The position numbers and the translations under genes are program-made. Shown here in pieces: positions 55,448 through 64,000 of a stretch of DNA of 64,000 nt. This stretch comes from Rhizobacter sp. (GTDB lineage Bacteria > Pseudomonadota > Gammaproteobacteria > Burkholderiales > Burkholderiaceae_C). Numbering within the stretch: the first letter of the stretch is position 1; every line of letters begins with the position of its first letter. Location: the NCBI GenBank assembly GCA_017986065.1, contig JAGNWJ010000003.1, positions 36,991 through 100,990 of the forward strand. Direction: 5' to 3'. The notes below the pieces were generated by a model. The model ran no database searches, was not told the DNA's origin, and saw nothing but the letters and a program-made list of their open reading frames with translations.

Positions 55448-56434
55448 TTACCGCTTGTCGAGGCCTTGCGGTGGCCAGTTCTCGAGACGAGCTCCGAGAG
55501 TCAGGCCGCGCGACGCCAGTACTTCCTTGATCTCGTTTAGCGACTTGCGACCCAGGTTCGGAGTCTTGAGCAACTCGGTCTCGGTGCGCTGAATCAGGTC
55601 GCCGATGTAGTAGATGTTTTCTGCCTTCAGGCAGTTGGCCGAACGCACTGTCAACTCGAGTTCGTCCACCGGACGCAGCAGGATCGGGTCGAATTGCGTG
55701 TTGCGGCTCTGCGGCTCGTTGAACGCAGCGATCTCGCTGTTCTCGAGTTGAGCAAACACGGCCAGTTGTTCGACCAGGATCTTCGCCGAAGCACGGATGG
55801 CTTCTTCCGGAGAAATCGCACCGTTGGTGTTGATCTCCATCACCAGCTTGTCGAGGTCGGTGCGCTGCTCGACGCGGGCACTCTCGACCGTGTAGCTGAC
55901 GCGAGCCACAGGCGAGAAGGAAGCGTCCAGCACGATCCGGCCGATCGACTTGGTCGGCTCGTCGCCAAAGCGGCGCAGGTTGCCGGGCACGTAACCTCTG
56001 CCCTTCTCGACCTTGATCTGCATATCGAGCTTGCCGCCCTGCGACAAGTTGGCGATCACGTGATTCGGATTGATGATCTCGACATCGTGCGGTGTCTGGA
56101 TATCACCCGCGGTGACCGGGCCTTCGCCGTCCTTGCGCAGCACCAGCGTCACTTCATCGCGGTTGTGCAGGCGGAACACGACGCCCTTGAGATTCAGCAT
56201 GATGTGAACGACATCTTCCTGAACCCCGTCCACCGTGGAGTACTCATGCAGCACGCCGGCAATCGTCACTTCGGTAGGCGCATACCCGACCATCGACGAC
56301 AGCAGGACGCGGCGCAGCGCATTTCCGAGCGTGTGGCCATAGCCACGTTCAAACGGTTCCAGCGTGACCTTCGCACGATTGACACCGAGCGGCTCGACGT
56401 TGATGGCTTTGGGCTTGAGCAAGTTGGTTTGCAT
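55448..56434 (-). CDS. rpoA: RNA polymerase alpha subunit
   Basis: Assembles RNA polymerase and contacts promoters and activators. The 328-aa protein has the N-terminal dimer domain ([18 protein letters not shown] at residues 31-48) and the C-terminal DNA-binding domain ([14 protein letters not shown] through [14 protein letters not shown]). It is complete. It lies between rpsD and rplQ as in other proteobacteria. Confidence 0.98.
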   Translation of the reverse strand: MQTNLLKPKAINVEPLGVNRAKVTLEPFERGYGHTLGNALRRVLLSSMVGYAPTEVTIAGVLHEYSTVDGVQEDVVHIMLNLKGVVFRLHNRDEVTLVLRKDGEGPVTAGDIQTPHDVEIINPNHVIANLSQGGKLDMQIKVEKGRGYVPGNLRRFGDEPTKSIGRIVLDASFSPVARVSYTVESARVEQRTDLDKLVMEINTNGAISPEEAIRASAKILVEQLAVFAQLENSEIAAFNEPQSRNTQFDPILLRPVDELELTVRSANCLKAENIYYIGDLIQRTETELLKTPNLGRKSLNEIKEVLASRGLTLGARLENWPPQGLDKR

Positions 56435-56584
56435 TCGGTCTTTCTTTCAATACCCTCGGCTCGTTACGCCGATAAGGCTGATGAACCCGTCGGTGCCGGG
56501 ATACCCGTCAACACCGATCTCGGGGAATACCCACCGCGTCACGCACCGCAAGCCCGACGGCCTGCGGCGCGCGCCGCAACCGGA

Positions 56585-57208
56585 TCAACGTGAATACAAC
56601 TCGACAATCAGGGCTTCCTTGATGTCGGCGCCGAATTCGTCACGGTCGGGTGTCTTCTTGAACACACCTTCCATCTTGGCCGCATCGACCTGAATCCAGG
56701 CAGGGAGGCCCATCGATTCCGCCAGCTTCAGCGAATCGGCAATACGCAACTGCTTCTTGGCCTTTTCGCGAACGCTGACCGCGTCACCGACCTTGACCAT
56801 GTACGAAGCGATGTTGACCACACCACCATTGACCGTGATGGACTTGTGCGACACGAGCTGGCGTGCCTCAGCGCGGGTAGAGCCGAAGCCCATGCGATAA
56901 ACCACGTTGTCGAGGCGCGACTCCAGCAGCATCAACAGATTGGCACCGGTGTTGCCCTTGCGTCGCTCGGCTTCGGCGAAATAGCGCCTGAACTGCCGCT
57001 CAAGCACGCCGTACATGCGCTTGACCTTCTGCTTTTCACGCAACTGCAGCCCGAAGTCCGAAGTGCGCGACCCGGAGGTGCGGCCGTGCTGACCTGGTTT
57101 GCTGTCGAATTTCGCCTTGTCGCCGATCGGCCGACGAGCGCTCTTGAGAAACAGATCCGTGCCTTCGCGGCGGGACAGTTTCGCCTTGGGACCAAGATAA
57201 CGTGCCAC
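56585..57208 (-). CDS. rpsD: Ribosomal protein S4
   Basis: Primary 16S rRNA-binding protein of the small subunit; in E. coli it also represses the alpha operon. The 207-aa protein has the S4 RNA-binding domain with [20 protein letters not shown]. It begins with GTG at 57208, with AAGGAATCAAC just upstream. The 191-base leader before it follows an intrinsic terminator, so it may have its own promoter. It lacks the zinc-type cysteines, as in E. coli. Confidence 0.97.
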   Translation of the reverse strand: MARYLGPKAKLSRREGTDLFLKSARRPIGDKAKFDSKPGQHGRTSGSRTSDFGLQLREKQKVKRMYGVLERQFRRYFAEAERRKGNTGANLLMLLESRLDNVVYRMGFGSTRAEARQLVSHKSITVNGGVVNIASYMVKVGDAVSVREKAKKQLRIADSLKLAESMGLPAWIQVDAAKMEGVFKKTPDRDEFGADIKEALIVELYSR

Positions 57209-57350
57209 GTTGATTCCTTAAATAACGATCTGACGCAGGCTGCCGATATGAAACAGCGCGCTTGCGCGAGTCTGGCGAGTGTTGTTATGGGGCGCTCAGA
57301 CGGTGGGCTTCATGGGTTGTCGGTCGATGTAAACATCTTCCGATCCCAAC

Positions 57351-57384
57351 AAAAATGTCGGCGCTGCCCAAAAGCACCGCCGAC
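57351..57384 (-). terminator. Intrinsic terminator between rpsK and rpsD
   Basis: On the minus strand, GTCGGCG and CGCCGAC form a 7-bp stem, extended by TGC/GCA across one mismatch, with a TTTTGG loop. ATTTTTG follows directly. It starts 16 bases after the rpsK stop, inside the alpha cluster. Confidence 0.82.
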
Positions 57385-57399
57385 ACGGGTAACAGGAAC

Positions 57400-57801
57400 T
57401 CAGATGCGACGGCGCTTTTGCGGACGGCAGCCGTTGTGCGGCACCGGTGTCACATCGGAAATCAGATTGATTCGAATCCCCAGCGAGGCCAAGGCGCGAA
57501 CCGAAGACTCGCGCCCAGGGCCTGGGCCCTTGATACGCACATCCAGATTCTTGATGCCCTGCTCCTGGGCTGCACGACCAGCCACTTCGGCCGCAACCTG
57601 CGCTGCGAACGGCGTGCTCTTGCGCGAGCCCTTGAAACCCTGACCGCCGCTCGAGGCCCACGACAAGGCGCCACCCTGCCGGTCGGTGATGGTGATGATC
57701 GTGTTGTTGAACGACGCGTGGACGTGCGCGATGCCGTCGGCCACGTTCTTGCGAGCTTTCTTGCGCACGCGCTGAGCGGCGGTATTTGGTGCTTTGGCCA
57801 T
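57400..57801 (-). CDS. rpsK: Ribosomal protein S11
   Basis: Small-subunit platform protein in contact with mRNA near the exit site. The 133-aa protein has [19 protein letters not shown] and ends with the basic [14 protein letters not shown] tail typical of S11. It is 56 bases after rpsM and is followed by a terminator, not directly by rpsD. Confidence 0.97.
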   Translation of the reverse strand: MAKAPNTAAQRVRKKARKNVADGIAHVHASFNNTIITITDRQGGALSWASSGGQGFKGSRKSTPFAAQVAAEVAGRAAQEQGIKNLDVRIKGPGPGRESSVRALASLGIRINLISDVTPVPHNGCRPQKRRRI

Positions 57802-57857
57802 GTCTGTTATTCCTTAAACGGGTGCTGTCGCGCGGCTGCTGTTGCCGGACTGGAACA

Positions 57858-58223
57858 TCACTTCTTCACCAGCGCGCCGGACTTGCGCGGGCCCTTGCGT
57901 GTACGAGCGTTGGTCTTGGTGCGCTGACCACGCACTGGCAGGCCGCGCCGATGGCGGAACCCGCGGTAGCAGCCCAGGTCCATCAGACGCTTGATGTTGA
58001 TCGACATCTCGCGACGCAGATCACCTTCGATCGTGAGGCGACCGATCTCGTCACGCAGGCGCTCGAGGTCGGTGTCGGTCAGATCCTTGATCTTCCGGTC
58101 GAACGGCACACCACTGTTCACGCAGATTTTTTGTGCGGTGGTGCGGCCGATGCCATAGATAGACGTCAGACCGATCTCTGCGTGCTTGTGCGGCGGAATG
58201 TTGATACCAGCGATGCGTGCCAT
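57858..58223 (-). CDS. rpsM: Ribosomal protein S13
   Basis: Head protein of the small subunit that contacts P-site tRNA and L5. The 121-aa protein has [17 protein letters not shown] at the start and the C-terminal basic tail [14 protein letters not shown]. Good AGAGGAAG ribosome site precedes the ATG at 58223. It follows rpmJ by 38 bases. Confidence 0.97.
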   Translation of the reverse strand: MARIAGINIPPHKHAEIGLTSIYGIGRTTAQKICVNSGVPFDRKIKDLTDTDLERLRDEIGRLTIEGDLRREMSINIKRLMDLGCYRGFRHRRGLPVRGQRTKTNARTRKGPRKSGALVKK

Positions 58224-58261
58224 GGGCTTCCTCTAATTTGCTTGTCGTCGGGGGATGTGAA

Positions 58262-58375
58262 TCAACCCTGGCGCTGTTTGTGACGCGGATCGGTGCAGAT
58301 CACGCGCACGACTCCCTTGCGCCGAATGACTTTGCAATTCCGGCACATCTTCTTAACGGATGCAGCAACTTTCAT
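58262..58375 (-). CDS. rpmJ: Ribosomal protein L36
   Basis: A 37-aa large-subunit protein, read directly from the sequence: [18 protein letters not shown] and on. It is the zinc-ribbon (C+) form with C11, C14, C27 and H32. It sits between infA and rpsM, as in other betaproteobacteria. Too short for many gene finders. Confidence 0.95.
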   Translation of the reverse strand: MKVAASVKKMCRNCKVIRRKGVVRVICTDPRHKQRQG

Positions 58376-58435
58376 GATGTTCTCCTTGGCCCGATCGGGA
58401 CCGCCTCAGCACTTAAACAATGTAGCCCGTCAGGC

Positions 58436-58654
58436 CTATTTCGCTCTGAACACGATGCGCGCCCGACTCAGGTCGTAAGGTGTCAACTCCACAGTCACCT
58501 TGTCACCGGGAAGAATTCGGATGTAATGCATTCGCATCTTTCCGGATATATGTCCCAGCACAATGTGTCCGTTTTCCAGTTTCACCCGGAACGTCGCATT
58601 GGGAAGATTTTCGAGAATCTCCCCTTGCATCTGAATAACGTCATCTTTCGCCAT
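58436..58654 (-). CDS. infA: Translation initiation factor IF-1
   Basis: Binds the ribosomal A site during initiation. The 72-aa OB-fold protein begins [19 protein letters not shown], a near match to other IF-1 proteins. ATG at 58654 is used; an upstream extension has no homology. It lies between secY and rpmJ. Confidence 0.97.
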   Translation of the reverse strand: MAKDDVIQMQGEILENLPNATFRVKLENGHIVLGHISGKMRMHYIRILPGDKVTVELTPYDLSRARIVFRAK

Positions 58655-58706
58655 GCGGTCCGATACGTGACACCGTGCTGCTCTCAATTGCCTTTCGACA
58701 ACCGGA

Positions 58707-60017
58707 TCAGCTCGGCTTGAAATTCGCTTTCTTCAATAACGATTCGTACTGCTGGCTCTGAACATAGCTTTGAACCTGAGCCCAGAAATCCATCGTCACC
58801 ACCACGATGATCAGAAGCGACGTGCCACCGAAGTAGAACGGCACGTTGTACTTCAACACCAGAAACTCAGGCAGCAGACATACCAGCGTGATGTAGACCG
58901 CGCCGGCCAGCGTCAACCGGGACAGGATCCGATCGATGTGCCGCGCGGTCTGATCACCTGGTCGTATGCCGGGAATGAAGGCGCCGCTCTTCTTCAGGTT
59001 GTCTGCCGTCTCACGGCTGTTGAACACCAACGCGGTGTAGAAGAAGCAAAAGAAAACGATCGCTGTGGCATAGAGCAGCACGTAGATCGGTTGCCCAGGC
59101 GACAGCAGGCCGGCCAAGTCTTTCAACCAACGCAACCCATCTCCCGTGGCAAACCAGCCCACCACCGTTGCCGGCAACAAGATGATCGAAGAAGCGAAGA
59201 TCGGAGGAATCACGCCGGACATGTTGAGCTTCAAAGGCAGGTGCGAAGACTGCCCACCGTAGACCTTGTTTCCCACTTGGCGCTTGGCATAGTTCACCAG
59301 GATCTTCCGCTGCCCTCGCTCGACGTACACAACAGCGAACGTGACGAAGCCGACGACAACCAGAATGAAGAGACACGCGACGTAGCTCATCGACCCGGTG
59401 CGAACCAGTTCGAACAAGCCACCGATCGCACTGGGCAGGCCAGCCGCGATACCGGCGAATATCAGGATCGAGATCCCGTTGCCCAATCCGCGCTCGGTGA
59501 TCTGCTCACCCAGCCACATCAGGAACATGGTTCCAGCAACCAGACTTACCACTGCCGTCAGCCGGAAGCCGAAGCCCGGAGAAATCACCAGCCCAGCGGA
59601 GCCCTCGAGCGCAAGCGCAATGCCCAGCGACTGGAAGATCGCCAGGCCCAGCGTGCCGTAACGCGTGTACTGCGTGATCTTGCGTCGGCCGGCTTCGCCT
59701 TCCTTCTTCAGCGCTTCCAGCGTCGGCACCACGTAGGTCATCAACTGCATGATGATCGACGCGGAGATGTACGGCATGATGCCGAGGGCAAAAACCGTGA
59801 ACCGCGACAACGCGCCACCCGAGAACATGTTGAAGAGGCTCAGGATTCCACCTGCCTGCCCCTTGAACAGCTCCGCCAGTTGATTGGGATCAATGCCAGG
59901 AACCGGGATGTGCGCGCCCATCCGGTAGACGACCAGCGCGAGCAGCAAGAACGTCAACCGGCGACGCAGGTCCCCGAATTTTCCGCTCTTGGCAAGTTGA
60001 TTCGCGTTGGTTGCCAC
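58707..60017 (-). CDS. secY: Preprotein translocase subunit SecY
   Basis: Central channel of the Sec translocon. The 436-aa protein has ten membrane helices, with [19 protein letters not shown] at the start and the [20 protein letters not shown] loop typical of SecY. It begins with GTG at 60017. The bases just before the start read GACCTCCT, the reverse of a ribosome site, so initiation may be weak or coupled to rplO, 40 bases upstream. Confidence 0.97.
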   Translation of the reverse strand: MATNANQLAKSGKFGDLRRRLTFLLLALVVYRMGAHIPVPGIDPNQLAELFKGQAGGILSLFNMFSGGALSRFTVFALGIMPYISASIIMQLMTYVVPTLEALKKEGEAGRRKITQYTRYGTLGLAIFQSLGIALALEGSAGLVISPGFGFRLTAVVSLVAGTMFLMWLGEQITERGLGNGISILIFAGIAAGLPSAIGGLFELVRTGSMSYVACLFILVVVGFVTFAVVYVERGQRKILVNYAKRQVGNKVYGGQSSHLPLKLNMSGVIPPIFASSIILLPATVVGWFATGDGLRWLKDLAGLLSPGQPIYVLLYATAIVFFCFFYTALVFNSRETADNLKKSGAFIPGIRPGDQTARHIDRILSRLTLAGAVYITLVCLLPEFLVLKYNVPFYFGGTSLLIIVVVTMDFWAQVQSYVQSQQYESLLKKANFKPS

Positions 60018-60057
60018 AGGAGGTCTTCAGTCGTGCTGTATCGAAGCGACGAGCAGA

Positions 60058-60489
60058 TCAGGCTACCGAACCGCCGGCGGCCTCGATAGCAGCCTTGGCG
60101 CCAGCGGTAGCGCCGATGCCCTTGAGCGCAACTGCGAGAGTCAGCTCACCGGTCTTGATGACCTTGACAACCTTGGCGATCTCGCCAACCAGGCCGGCTT
60201 GCTTCAGCGCAAGCAGATCGACTTCGGAGGCGCCCAGACGCTGCAGATCGGTCAGGGTGACCTCTGCGTTGTACTTGAGCGAAGCGGACTTGAATCCGCG
60301 CTTGGGCAGGCGTCGCTGCAACGGCATCTGGCCGCCTTCGAAACCGACCTTGTGGTAGCCGCCGGCGCGAGACTTCTGGCCCTTGTGACCGCGACCCGCG
60401 GTCTTGCCCAGCCCGGAGCCGATGCCGCGACCGACGCGGCGACGCGGACGCTTAGAACCTTCCGCTGGCTTGATGGTGTTGAGTTCCAT
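60058..60489 (-). CDS. rplO: Ribosomal protein L15
   Basis: Large-subunit assembly protein. The 143-aa product starts [18 protein letters not shown] and has the Gly-rich extension [20 protein letters not shown] chose ATG at 60489, two codons inside the longer frame, with a GGAG site before it. It follows rpmD by 22 bases. Confidence 0.96.
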   Translation of the reverse strand: MELNTIKPAEGSKRPRRRVGRGIGSGLGKTAGRGHKGQKSRAGGYHKVGFEGGQMPLQRRLPKRGFKSASLKYNAEVTLTDLQRLGASEVDLLALKQAGLVGEIAKVVKVIKTGELTLAVALKGIGATAGAKAAIEAAGGSVA

Positions 60490-60511
60490 GATCATCTGCT
60501 CCAGGTCGCGC

Positions 60512-60694
60512 TCAAAGAACCTTGAGCAAATACGAAATCTTGTTGATCATGCCGCGCACAGCCGGCGTGTCTTCCAATTCGGACTCACTGTTGAGCTTGC
60601 GCAGCCCAAGCCCACGCACGGTGGCGCGGTGAGATTCGCGGGTGCCCGCTATGCTGCGAACGAGCTTGATCTTGACTGTCTGCTTCTCGGCCAT
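60512..60694 (-). CDS. rpmD: Ribosomal protein L30
   Basis: A 60-aa large-subunit protein beginning [18 protein letters not shown]. An upstream start six codons earlier is ignored because GGAG lies just before this ATG. It sits between rpsE and rplO in the spc cluster. Confidence 0.96.
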   Translation of the reverse strand: MAEKQTVKIKLVRSIAGTRESHRATVRGLGLRKLNSESELEDTPAVRGMINKISYLLKVL

Positions 60695-60714
60695 GTCTTT
60701 TCTCCAGCTCAATG

Positions 60715-61233
60715 TCAGTTGAAGAGCGCTTCAACCGTCAAACCGCGCTTTGCGGCGACTTCGGCAGGAGTGCTGGTGTGCTTCAAGGCATCCAGAGTCG
60801 CCCGGACCAGGTTGTACGGATTCGAGGAACCGAGACTCTTGCAGACGATGTCGGTGACGCCCATCACCTCGAACACCGCACGCATCGGTCCACCAGCGAT
60901 GATGCCGGTACCGGCAGGGGCTGGAGCCATCAGCACGTGCGAGGCACCATGCTCACCAACCACCTTGTGATGGATGGATCCGTTCTTCAGCGACACCTTG
61001 ACCATGTTGCGGCGCGCGGCTTCCATGGCCTTTTGAACGGCAACCGGCACTTCCTTGGCCTTGCCCTTGCCCATGCCAATGCGACCGTCGCCGTCACCGA
61101 CAACCGTCAACGCGGCGAAACTGAGTGTGCGCCCGCCCTTCACCACCTTGGTGACGCGATTGACGGCGATCATCTTTTCCTTGAGACCGTCGTCATTGCC
61201 TTCGGCTTGCGCGCGGGGTTGAAACTTTGCCAT
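60715..61233 (-). CDS. rpsE: Ribosomal protein S5
   Basis: Small-subunit protein needed for decoding fidelity and mRNA entry. The 172-aa protein has [20 protein letters not shown] at the double-stranded-RNA-binding fold and the [20 protein letters not shown]-terminal region. It is 15 bases after rplR. Confidence 0.97.
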   Translation of the reverse strand: MAKFQPRAQAEGNDDGLKEKMIAVNRVTKVVKGGRTLSFAALTVVGDGDGRIGMGKGKAKEVPVAVQKAMEAARRNMVKVSLKNGSIHHKVVGEHGASHVLMAPAPAGTGIIAGGPMRAVFEVMGVTDIVCKSLGSSNPYNLVRATLDALKHTSTPAEVAAKRGLTVEALFN

Positions 61234-61248
61234 TGTCGAATTCCTTGC

Positions 61249-61614
61249 TTAGAACTGGAGACCAGCTTCGCGGGCGGCTTCAGCCAATGCCTTGACGCGA
61301 CCGTGGTATGCGAAGCCTGCACGGTCAAAAGCGACCTTCTCGACGCCCGCGGCCTTGGCCTTTTCGGCAATCCGCTTGCCGATCAGCGCTGCTGCGTTGA
61401 CATTTCCGCCCTTGCCCGCGGCTCCCAATTCCTTGCGGACATCAGCTTCAACCGTGGAGGCACTGGCCAGCACGCGATTACCGTCGTCGGAGATCACGCT
61501 GGCATAAATGTGGAGATTGGTGCGGAAGACCGTGAGCCGAACCACGCGCTGCCGGGCAATGCGGACTCGGGTTTGACGCGAGCGACGAGTGCGCTGATCT
61601 TTTTTGTTCAACAT
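61249..61614 (-). CDS. rplR: Ribosomal protein L18
   Basis: Binds 5S rRNA in the large subunit. The 121-aa protein begins with a basic arm ([16 protein letters not shown]) and ends [11 protein letters not shown], the family end. It is 12 bases after rplF. Confidence 0.97.
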   Translation of the reverse strand: MLNKKDQRTRRSRQTRVRIARQRVVRLTVFRTNLHIYASVISDDGNRVLASASTVEADVRKELGAAGKGGNVNAAALIGKRIAEKAKAAGVEKVAFDRAGFAYHGRVKALAEAAREAGLQF

Positions 61615-61626
61615 GTCATCCGCTCC

Positions 61627-62160
61627 TTACTTCTTCTTGGTCTCTTTGATCGTGACCTTCTCGTTGGCGTATCGAATGCCTTTGCCCTTGTAGGGCTCAG
61701 GAGGTCGAATTGCGCGAACTTCAGCAGCGATCTGCCCCACCACCTGGCGGTCCGAACCCTTGATGACAATTTCTGTCTGCGTTGGGCATTCGACCTTCAC
61801 GCCGTCAGGCATGTCCTTGCCCACGGGGTGCGAGAAGCCGATCTGGAGATTCAGCTTGCTGCCCGCAGCTTGGGCGCGAAAACCCACGCCGACCAGCGTG
61901 AGGCGCTTCTCGAAGCCCTTGCTCACTCCGTTGACCATGTTCGCGACCAGCGCGCGCATCGTTCCGGACATCGCATCGGCCGCCGTCGTTCCGTCTGCTG
62001 GCAGGAACTCCAGCTTGCCGGCGTTGTTGCTGACGTTCACCAGTGGGTTCGCAGGACGAACAAGCGTGCCCAGCGGCCCCTTGACGGTAATGCGCTCTGC
62101 AGTAACCGAGACATCCAAGCCTTGAGGCAAGGACACCGGCATCTTTCCAACTCTGGACAT
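61627..62160 (-). CDS. rplF: Ribosomal protein L6
   Basis: Large-subunit protein near the factor-binding site. The 177-aa protein starts [19 protein letters not shown] and has the [17 protein letters not shown] motif near the C-terminus. Complete and normal in length. It is 15 bases after rpsH. Confidence 0.97.
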   Translation of the reverse strand: MSRVGKMPVSLPQGLDVSVTAERITVKGPLGTLVRPANPLVNVSNNAGKLEFLPADGTTAADAMSGTMRALVANMVNGVSKGFEKRLTLVGVGFRAQAAGSKLNLQIGFSHPVGKDMPDGVKVECPTQTEIVIKGSDRQVVGQIAAEVRAIRPPEPYKGKGIRYANEKVTIKETKKK

Positions 62161-62175
62161 GTGCGGACTCCTCTC

Positions 62176-62571
62176 TTAGGCCACGTAGCAAAGAACTTCG
62201 CCGCCAATGCCCACCTGGCGAGCCTTGCGGTCGGTCATCACGCCACGAGGTGTCGTCACGATGGCCACTCCGAGCCCGTTCTTCACGTTCGGAATGTCGT
62301 GCCGGCCCTTGTAGACGCGAAGGCCCGGACGACTCACGCGCTCGATGTGCTCGATGACAGGTTTGCCCGCGTAGTACTTCAACGCAATCTGCAACTGCGG
62401 CTTGGCGGCCTCACCGACGACTGCGTAGCCATCGACGTAACCCTCGTCCTTCAACACCTGCGCAATCGCCACCTTCAGCTTCGACGACGGCATCGACACT
62501 GACGGCTTTTCCACCATCTGTGCGTTACGGATGCGGGTCAGCATATCGGCGATAGGATCACTCATGCTCAT
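62176..62571 (-). CDS. rpsH: Ribosomal protein S8
   Basis: 16S rRNA-binding protein; in E. coli it represses the spc operon. The 131-aa protein starts [19 protein letters not shown] and ends [12 protein letters not shown]. It is 27 bases after rpsN. Confidence 0.97.
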   Translation of the reverse strand: MSMSDPIADMLTRIRNAQMVEKPSVSMPSSKLKVAIAQVLKDEGYVDGYAVVGEAAKPQLQIALKYYAGKPVIEHIERVSRPGLRVYKGRHDIPNVKNGLGVAIVTTPRGVMTDRKARQVGIGGEVLCYVA

Positions 62572-62598
62572 ACGAATATCTCCTGATCGACGCGCCGC

Positions 62599-62904
62599 TT
62601 ACCAGCTCGCCTTGATGACACCGGGAATGTCGCCCTTGAAGGCCAATTCACGAATCTTGTTGCGGCCGAGACCGAACTTCCTGAAGGTGCCACGAGGGCG
62701 CCCGGTCAGGGCGCAACGATTGCGCTGGCGGGTCGGGTAGGCGTTGCGCGGCAATTTCTGCAGTTCGAGCCGAGCGGCGTAGCGCTCTTCATCGGACTTC
62801 TTCGCGTCGTTCGCTATTCCCTTGTATTCGGCGTACTTCTTTGCGTACTTGGCAGCGAGCTGCTCGCGCTTGAGTTCACGCTGGATCAGTGAAAGTTTTG
62901 CCAC
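62599..62904 (-). CDS. rpsN: Ribosomal protein S14 (zinc-free form)
   Basis: Small-subunit head protein. The 101-aa product is the long, cysteine-free (C-) type: [18 protein letters not shown] in place of the CxxC zinc sites. It begins with GTG at 62904, eight bases after a GAGG site; the longer frame starts upstream inside rplE and is not used. Confidence 0.95.
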   Translation of the reverse strand: MAKLSLIQRELKREQLAAKYAKKYAEYKGIANDAKKSDEERYAARLELQKLPRNAYPTRQRNRCALTGRPRGTFRKFGLGRNKIRELAFKGDIPGVIKASW

Positions 62905-62912
62905 GGTCAGCC

Positions 62913-63467
62913 TCAGTTCTTGAATGGGAACTTGAATGCAGCAAGCAAAGCCTTGCACTCGTCGTCGTTCTTGGCGGTGGTGGTGATGCTGATGTTCAAC
63001 CCGCGCAGCGCATCGACCTTGTCGTACTCGACCTCGGGAAAGATGATCTGTTCTTTCACGCCGATGTTGTAGTTGCCGCGACCATCGAACGAGCGTCCCG
63101 AGATACCACGGAAATCGCGAACACGCGGCAAGGCGATCGTGACGAAACGATCCAGGAATTCATACATCTGGACGCCACGCAACGTGACCATGCAACCGAT
63201 CGGAACGCCATCTCGAATCTTGAAGCCGGCGATAGCCTTCTTCGACTTGGTAACCACGGGCTTCTGGCCGGCGATCTTGGTCATGTCGCTGACAGCGTGC
63301 TCCATGACCTTCTTGTCCGAAACAGCCTCGCTCACGCCCATGTTGAGCGTGATCTTGGTGATGCGGGGAACCTCCATCGCGGACTTGTAGCCAAACTTGG
63401 CAATCAAGCCAGGGGCGATGGTGTCCCGGTATATAGCCTGAAGGCGGGCGGGTTGTTGTTGAGCCAT
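62913..63467 (-). CDS. rplE: Ribosomal protein L5
   Basis: Large-subunit protein that binds 5S rRNA and contacts P-site tRNA. The 184-aa protein has [19 protein letters not shown] and ends AAFKFPFKN. It starts at ATG 63467, nine bases after rplX, and ends eight bases before rpsN. Confidence 0.97.
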   Translation of the reverse strand: MAQQQPARLQAIYRDTIAPGLIAKFGYKSAMEVPRITKITLNMGVSEAVSDKKVMEHAVSDMTKIAGQKPVVTKSKKAIAGFKIRDGVPIGCMVTLRGVQMYEFLDRFVTIALPRVRDFRGISGRSFDGRGNYNIGVKEQIIFPEVEYDKVDALRGLNISITTTAKNDDECKALLAAFKFPFKN

Positions 63468-63476
63468 GTCGGACCT

Positions 63477-63794
63477 TTAAACCTTGATTTCTTCGCCGCT
63501 GGACTTGAAGACGCGAACCTTCTTGCCGTCAGCCAACAGCTTGATCCCGACGCGATCGGCCTTGCCGGATGCCGAGTTGTAAATCGCGACGTTGGACTGG
63601 TGAATCGGCATCGTCTTCTCGATGACCCCGCCAGTCGTACCCTTCATAGGGTTTGGCTTGACATGCTTCTTCACGACATTCACGCCATCAACCGTGACGC
63701 GATCTTCGTCGATGCGAGCAGCAACGACTCCGCGCTTGCCCTTGTCGCGACCGGTCAGCACGATGACCTGATCACCCTTGCGAATCTTGTTCAT
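63477..63794 (-). CDS. rplX: Ribosomal protein L24
   Basis: Starts assembly of the large subunit by binding 23S rRNA. The 105-aa protein has [19 protein letters not shown], the KOW-type motif of L24, at the start. ATG at 63794. It is 20 bases after rplN. Confidence 0.97.
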   Translation of the reverse strand: MNKIRKGDQVIVLTGRDKGKRGVVAARIDEDRVTVDGVNVVKKHVKPNPMKGTTGGVIEKTMPIHQSNVAIYNSASGKADRVGIKLLADGKKVRVFKSSGEEIKV

Positions 63795-63814
63795 AAGCTC
63801 GTTCCTGTCTCAGC

Positions 63815-64000
63815 TCAGAGGACTTCGGGCGCCAGCGATACGATCTTCATGAAGCGCTCGGTACGGAGTTCACGCGTGACCGGGCCGAAGATGCGCGTGC
63901 CGATGGGCTCCAGCTTTGCGTTCAGCAAGACGGCCGCATTGCCATCGAACTTGACGAGCGAGCCGTCCTGGCGACGAACGCCCTTGGCGGTACGCACCAC
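63815..64000 (-). CDS. rplN: Ribosomal protein L14, 3' part (cut by window edge)
   Basis: Large-subunit protein at the subunit interface. Only the last 61 codons are in the window. The piece reads on to the end [11 protein letters not shown], with [13 protein letters not shown] before it, as in other L14 proteins. The apparent start near 64000 is only the window edge. It is the upstream neighbour of rplX in the spc cluster. Confidence 0.96.
   Translation of the reverse strand: MVRTAKGVRRQDGSLVKFDGNAAVLLNAKLEPIGTRIFGPVTRELRTERFMKIVSLAPEVL

Noticed and set aside
58770..60089. 439-codon open frame on the plus strand opposite secY
   Set aside because: Very polar, repetitive product opposite a certain membrane protein gene.
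60712..62502. 596-codon open frame on the plus strand across rpsE, rplR, rplF and rpsH
   Set aside because: Lies wholly opposite four certain ribosomal genes; the product is His/Arg/Leu-rich with no recognisable domain, as expected of an antisense frame in GC-rich DNA.

Overview
The window is a GC-rich stretch of core chromosome from a betaproteobacterium, most likely order Burkholderiales. Evidence: the spc/alpha ribosomal gene order (secY-infA-rpmJ-rpsM-rpsK-rpsD-rpoA-rplQ), the glycolysis/purine cluster pgk-pyk-fba-purC-purE-purK-sua5, the slt/NDUFA9-like/cca block, and families common in that order (DUF494/Smg, DUF1631, DUF1853, DUF6279, a SemiSWEET protein). The family or genus cannot be fixed from the sequence alone. 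No phage, insertion sequence, CRISPR array or integrase was found. Coding density is very high, and no gap between genes exceeds about 290 bases.

Layout: 1-6.2 kb holds two 5-formyltetrahydrofolate cyclo-ligase paralogues around a TfoX-like gene, then slt, an NDUFA9-like oxidoreductase and cca. 6.4-13.5 kb holds an EthD protein, DUF2905, a MidA-type methyltransferase, a pterin reductase-like SDR with folB, ttcA, two lipoproteins and glmU. 13.5-16.4 kb (minus) is a tightly overlapped run tsaB-rimI-UDG-DUF1853. 16.5-19.3 kb holds PBP4-type dacB, a SemiSWEET protein and a degenerate SGNH lipoprotein. 19.4-30.3 kb (minus) is the glycolysis/purine cluster, broken by a YbbN-like thioredoxin, a TPR protein and a fused ATPase/STAS-like regulator. 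30.4-33.6 kb holds azlCD, a small lipoprotein, fmt and def. 33.8-36.7 kb (plus) is LysM-dprA-smg. 36.8-42.6 kb (minus) is DUF1631 plus yajC-secD-secF. 42.9-46 kb is a secreted DUF1800/DUF1501 pair. 46-48.6 kb is malQ-glk. 48.8-54.7 kb is a three-gene RND efflux operon. From 54.8 kb to the end the minus strand carries initiator tRNA-fMet and the ribosomal spc/alpha cluster, running off the window inside rplN.

Functionally the window mixes translation (ribosomal proteins, RNA polymerase alpha, initiation factor 1, fMet-tRNA, fmt, def, tRNA modification and CCA addition), protein export (SecY, SecDF-YajC), central carbon and purine metabolism, folate/pterin chemistry, and wall turnover. The most unusual items are a winged-helix/GHKL-ATPase/STAS-like fusion protein lodged in the glycolysis cluster, an SGNH-family lipoprotein that has lost its catalytic Ser and His, a CCA-adding enzyme with a ruined HD motif, an RND operon with an atypical adaptor and an acidic insert in the pump, a PD-(D/E)xK-like motif in the DUF1853 protein beside UDG, and an intrinsic terminator between rpsK and rpsD that splits the alpha operon. 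No clearly new multi-gene system could be demonstrated; the ATPase/STAS-like protein is the best lead.
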